From: Promerops cafer
Taxonomy: Eukaryota; Chordata; Aves; Passeriformes; Nectariniidae
NCBI GenBank assembly: GCA_013398275.1
Contig: VZSE01006255.1
Location: 124,001 to 188,000 of the forward strand
DNA: 64,000 nt
Reading direction: 5' to 3'
Shown here in pieces: positions 59,301-64,000 of the stretch. The notes under the pieces were generated by a model. The model saw nothing but the letters and a program-made list of their open reading frames with translations. It was not told the origin of the DNA and did not search any database. Both the position numbers and the translations under genes were made by a program. The stretch's first letter is position 1. Each line of letters begins with the position of its first letter.

Positions 59301-61838
59301 AGGCCAAAAATGGCATTTAGTACTGAACACGAGCTAAACATTGCAGAGGTCTGAATCCTGCAGCCACGTGAGCATCCTTTAACTGAAAGGGAATTCCCAC
59401 TGAGGAATTCAACCAGGGCACTTAAACTTGAATATGGAGTTACACCAAGCTTGAAAAAAGAGAGATGTACAAACCATTAACTTCCACGCAGATTTCACCA
59501 GCGACAAGCTTGAAGCACAGAACTGAAGAAATAGGATTTTCTCTTTCCAGTTAAATTAACAATGAGCAGCAGAGCGCAGCTGGGATTTCTCAGGGCCCTT
59601 CCCAGCAGAACAGCCCAGAACAGCACAGAACCCTCCTCTAAAACAAATAAATCAGGCCCAGCGTGGCGGGGTAAGGCAGACACTCTGCAGAAGGAACAAT
59701 CTGGCAGCCTGTTCCCTCAGCCTGACTCCAGCATTTGAGCCTGGGACCTTCCCTGCTCCTGCTCACACGTGCTCAGCACGTGCAGCTGCTGCCTGAGCAC
59801 GGGGAGCAGGCTCAGCCTCACACTCTGCCCATAAAAATATGGGATCCCGAGGTTTTTCCAACAGACCAGTGTCAAAGGTGATCACAGGCAGAAATCAGAG
59901 GGCTGAAATTGTTAATCCGGCATGGCTGAAATTAATTCGTACCAGAGCAGGAAGAGTCAGTTTCATGTAACCCAAACTTCACATTCTGGCTCCCAACACA
60001 AACTAAATTTGCCTTTTAAATCTCTCTGGATGTCAGGCATCTGGTCTTGATGGAAAGCCATACCCGATTTTTTCAGGGGGTATAACCAAAGAGAAATTTG
60101 CATTTATGTTTTCAGCGAGACATCAGCGTCTCGTCAGCTTAAATAATTTAAAACTTCAAAGTTACTACATGATTTGGTCTTTTTATATATGATCATTTTA
60201 CACCTTAAAACATGCGTTCCTCTACCTCTCTCCCTGCAAACAGCTGACATATATTTTCATGTTTCTCACTATTAACAAAGTGTGTACCACAGTAAAATAC
60301 TACATCACACCACACTCCTATAAGATTGTTTGGTTTAGGATAACTAACTCTGGTTTTTTGAGCAAGAGTAAGGTCAAAGTATTAAATTTAAATCTCTTAA
60401 ACAGAACGTGCATTAGAAATAAACTCCAAGTTTTAAAGGTCTGTTGAAAATTTTCAAAAAATTAAAAACAGACAGCAAAGGGCAAACACTACAAGGAGAG
60501 AAAAATTCAAATAGGGCCAGAAAGCTGTGTAAAAATAAATACATATCCAGCACACACTTGTGTGCAGCACACGTAAGGTAGGCAAAAACAAGTATATTCC
60601 ACATATAGACACATGTATTGTTTGGAGTCTGAGTCCTGTTTCAGAAGAGTGAGGAAGTAAATCAATAAATATGTTTACCTTGATCTTTAGCTCACTCTTA
60701 CAGACCACTCAGAGCATCTCATTTAACCAAAGCTCTTCAAACCCAGCGCTGCCGGCTCTTCAGCTGGCAGAAAAACAGTTGAACAACGCACGTCAGAGGA
60801 ATCCAAGGCTGAACAGCCTGGCCTGAGCACATCCCAGCCTGGCCTGAGCGCTGATTAAAACCAAGATCTTTCCAGCTGTATTAATAAAACACCCCCAAAC
60901 CCGAGCAACAAGGCAGGACTGCCGCAGTGCCGCGGCCGCAGGTCGATGCCAGTTCACAGCTCAGGTTTCCACGTTCGGAATTTCACCCTTCAGTTCCAAT
61001 CAAAAAACGAATTCCTCACATTCAGCCCAGGCTAATTACTTTTTTTGCATGGAAGAGGCAGCCAAACTCACTGTGACGCACAAAGGGAAAGTGTGATCTA
61101 TGAGCAAAGTACATCCAGCACAACGTTATGGATGGTTCTGGAAACGCAGCCAGAAACAGACGTCGCTCCCAACATCGCCGCTGTTGCCAACAGTTACCAC
61201 CTAATGTTGTCTGAGAGACTGCAGGGATTTCGTGTTCAAAGGGTAAGGCAAAGCCTCTGGTATCTCAGATCCCACGCTGCTGTTACTGCTGGCAACGGGC
61301 AGTTCTAGCACCTGGAGGATATTCCTGGAGAAGGCAGCGATCGCCTTCCCCACGTGGGATGCAGCCGCTGCGTGTGCATCCCTGGGTGACCCAAAAAAAC
61401 AACAAACCACCCCAAAACCCTGAGAGCTGGCCTGAAGTGTTCTGCTGAAGGAATGAATGCAGCAAAACCATAAACTATTCCTCAATTACGGGATACTTCA
61501 GTTATTAATTTCACTTTTTCTGCCCACACTGCACCGCCTCTTTGGCCCACGCCAAAGTGTGGAGTGTAAAATGATTAATTTTACTAGATACTTATACCTC
61601 CTAATTGTACTAAATACTTGTATCTCTTCTCCAGGATACCTGCATTATGATCATTAACAAACAGTGCAAAGTGTGGATAATGTGTGAGTATTTCTCCTTA
61701 TTTATTTTTTTAAACACAGGAAAGGTGTCAACGGTGGCCAACACAGGTAATGCTAAAACCTGGTTATTACACAACTAGGGCAAAAGACCAGGGGCTCAAA
61801 GATGGGAGAGGGGGAAATTAATCATTTAACTTAATGGG

Positions 61839-61875
61839 CAAATTATCCTTCTATAAAGCTAAGAAGGATAATTTG
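61839..61875. repeat. Perfect 14-bp hairpin (inverted repeat)
   Basis: Arms caaattatccttct (61839-61852) and agaaggataatttg (61862-61875) are exact reverse complements, separated by nine bases. Confidence 0.95.
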
Positions 61876-62072
61876 TTACTATTAGACAACCCAAAATTAT
61901 TAATGGAAATTGTTAAGATTCCTGAGCATCCAGCCACACCACAGACCTCTGAAATGCACATTTTAAAACACAGCTCCTTTTCCTTTACATCTTCCTCTAT
62001 TTACGGATCACCTTCTGAAATTCCTTTGGGGCATTATCAGAGCAACCAAGAGACAGCTTTTCCAGGAAGATG

Positions 62073-62111
62073 GTTGGTCTTCTCCCCAACTTGGTTTGGG
62101 AGAAGACCAAC
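62073..62111. repeat. Perfect 14-bp hairpin (inverted repeat)
   Basis: Arms gttggtcttctccc (62073-62086) and gggagaagaccaac (62098-62111) are exact reverse complements, separated by eleven bases. It lies 200 bases from another perfect 14-bp hairpin of unrelated sequence. Confidence 0.95.
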
Positions 62112-63436
62112 AAATCTCCTAAGGCCAAGATTTAGGCTGTGTTCTTAACTGCTCCCCTAAGCCTGCGACCCAGAGAGGCAACACTCCCCTGTAGAACAGA
62201 CCTCAATGCTCACAATGATCTGCTTCATCTTCAGGTGAAAGCTCTTCACAAGGTGCACAATACTTTTAAACATTTTTTTTCCTTATTTCTTCCTTTCCCC
62301 TCACCTCGACAGTCCCACGCTTCCAATTAAATTAAAAACTGGACCAGTGTAGTTTTGTGGGATTTTCCCCTCCAATGCTAAAGTATAATTATAAAATGGG
62401 GGGAATAAAATTACAAATTCCACCAAGGTCATTAATGTACAAAATGCAAATTGTCTCCCAATTGTCAAAGACCCTGAGGAAGTCTAGAGATAATTGAAAT
62501 GATAGATGAACAGAGGAGACTAACTGCTAATGGTCTGTATATCAATGAATCAATGTCACATTTATGAAGGGCTTTGGGAAATTATTCTAAATACTTCATC
62601 TACAACAGCTGAAGTTTAGCCTACTTTTTCTTTTCAAAGCTGAAAAATTAATGAAAAAGTTCAGTTTATAGTTACACAAGTGTAAACCTGGGGTAATTTA
62701 AGGTGGATGGCAAGAAATTGAAGTGCTACTTAACGTTTGTGCCAGATGTGACCAAAGTTCTCAGGTACCAGGGATTATGGTATAAATAAAAGCAGTATAT
62801 ATTTCAGAGATAATCAAATATAGGACCAGCCTCACCCTCAAAGCATTTAAACTCAGCTATTCACCTTGGCAACTCATTTTCTTCAGAATATGAATAAACT
62901 AAAAAGTCAAGGAGTACACATACCACTGATTTCTGTGCTTTCCTATTTTCCTCAGATTTTCAATTACAAAGTGAACTGCTCAGATCAGGGGCTGTTTTCA
63001 GATGTATTTATGGGGCACTGACCAAACAGGGAACAGAGAGAGGAAAACCCAAAATATTTCCTTTTCAAACAAAAGATGAAGCAAATCCTACAGGTAACTT
63101 TGGTACAGTTTCACAGAAAATTGTATTTCCACTTCCAAAGAGGAAAAGCTACAACCAGTAAATCCCTCTGCAGAGCATTCTCCCAGTTGTGTGCTGGCCA
63201 GGCTACATTAGTAAGGGACAGTGAAGAGGAGACATAAATAAAAAGAAAATTTCAACATTAAGATGTCGTTTTGGTTGAATCTGTAAATAGTTTGGGGAGG
63301 TGGGTCAGTTTAGATGGTTTCTTCTATGATTATGATTATTATTACATTTATTATTCTTTTTTTCTGCTTTTCTTCCCACACACCAGGAAGGTCTGGATGA
63401 AGGGAAACCAGAAGGACAAGTGCAGGCCTTTTTGTG

Positions 63437-63508
63437 GAAAAAAACAAAACAAAACAAAACAAACCCCAAAAAAACCCAAAAAAACCCCCAACAAAAAAAC
63501 CCCCAACC
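63437..63508 (+). repeat. A/C-rich simple repeat (AAAAC, AAAACCCC)
   Basis: Successive AAAAC units, then AAAAAAACCC-type units with growing C runs on the plus strand. Low complexity. G-rich on the minus strand. Confidence 0.93.
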
Positions 63509-64000
63509 TTCTTCTAGCAAAAAAGAAATAAACTATCACACCCCTTTGAGAGGCAGTTTACACTGAAACAGCTACCATCACCACAAAATCACACAAATTA
63601 AACCCTTTTCTATCTTGATTTCACTGTACAAAATCACAGGAAGGGGATGGGGAGAAGAGGAGAGTTTACTTGTCTGTGGGAATGAGAGAGGTTTGTTTCA
63701 CGTGGAAAAGCACCACGATTGCCTGGCTCGTGCAGACATGAACTAATGCAGAAAGACACCTGATTTCCCAGAATCTGAGTGAAATGGTCTTGTCTGAAAC
63801 ACAGAACTGTTTCTCCTGTTACAGGACTTGGCACATGAAACAAGAAGGGAACAAGGCTCTCAGGAGCAGCACTGAGAGGAAATTTTGCTGCTGTCTGAGA
63901 AAAGTACACATTGCAGGTAAAATGACCACATTACATTTTCTGTGCATTACAACCACAAATATTCATAAAAAGAATCAAGAAGTCCCATCAAGCTGCTGAG

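Larger units (their letters stand above)
1..64000 (-). other. MEGF6: MEGF6 gene, central part; both ends lie outside the window
   Basis: Sixteen consecutive minus-strand exons encode eight calcium-type EGF modules, a cysteine-free linker and seven eight-cysteine laminin-type EGF modules. That order is the signature of MEGF6, a secreted protein with a signal peptide and an N-terminal EMI domain followed by a long EGF array. Diagnostic landmarks are the adjacent-cysteine module (GESCCSQFC), the acidic linker running into VVCLxxTFG, and the module with CHRLYGGCLCDPGLYGRFC, all of which I recall from mammalian MEGF6 but could not align here. All introns are phase 1. The signal peptide, EMI domain, promoter, the last laminin-type EGF modules and the 3' UTR are not in the window. 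MEGF10/11 and other EGF-repeat genes are less likely because they lack the block of fibrillin-type modules. Confidence 0.92.
48964..64000 (-). other. Upstream intronic region, no exon recognised
   Basis: These 15 kb lie 5' of the first recognisable EGF exon and begin with its acceptor. The MEGF6 exons expected upstream (EMI domain with its CC-x-G-W motif, a first EGF and the signal peptide) are not visible on the minus strand, so the region is most simply the 3' part of a very long intron. It contains a nested pair of CR1 insertions near 49.2 kb, an A/C-rich repeat near 63.4 kb, two hairpins near 62 kb and three blocks that might be regulatory. Elsewhere it is A+T-rich unique sequence. A divergent short exon could have been missed. 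Confidence 0.7.

Noticed and set aside
1..64000. CRISPR arrays, operons, integrases, tRNA or rRNA genes
   Set aside because: None seen on either strand. The sequence is vertebrate intronic DNA.

Overview
The window is nuclear DNA from a bird. The background is intron-like and AT-leaning. It carries many short CR1 retroposon tails in both orientations, which is the hallmark interspersed repeat of avian genomes. There are no bacterial-style operons and no long open reading frames. A single unknown base (N) at 9623 sits between a poly-A run and a (TA)n run, as expected of a genome assembly.

Only one gene is supported. It lies on the minus strand and I identify it as MEGF6 (multiple EGF-like domains 6, also called EGFL3), a large secreted EMI/EGF-repeat protein. 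Sixteen coding exons can be placed from their splice sites and conserved cysteine spacing. They total 2,079 nt (693 codons). Read in transcript order (right to left) they are: eight fibrillin-type EGF modules, one per exon (48841-48963, 29664-29786, 23633-23758, 19297-19419, 16537-16659, 13844-13981, 11399-11521, 10409-10531); a cysteine-free acidic/alanine-rich linker exon (9258-9416); and seven laminin/MEGF-type eight-cysteine EGF modules (6826-6957, 4101-4229, 3775-3903, 2500-2634, 1380-1514, 795-920, 349-480). Every exon has a length divisible by three and begins and ends in phase 1, so the reading frame runs unbroken through all sixteen.

The gene is incomplete at both ends. The 5' exons (signal peptide, EMI domain) are not recognisable in the 15 kb to the right of the first EGF exon and probably lie beyond 64000. 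The remaining laminin-type EGF exons and the 3' UTR lie to the left of position 1. Introns are short at the 3' side (0.2-2.6 kb) and very long at the 5' side (4.2, 5.9, 19.1 and more than 15 kb), the usual vertebrate pattern.

Intronic content: eleven CR1 insertions (one carrying a 34-bp triplication, one with a second CR1 tail nested in it), several microsatellites, two perfect 14-bp hairpins near 62 kb, and a few non-repetitive blocks that may be regulatory (a CpG-dense block at 50.9-51.2 kb followed by an unusual block to 51.6 kb; 54.9-55.2 kb; 56.2-56.4 kb; a CpG pocket at 41.9 kb). I found no undescribed biological system. The points most worth checking are the candidate regulatory blocks, the CC-containing EGF modules, and the tandem splice acceptor of the linker exon.
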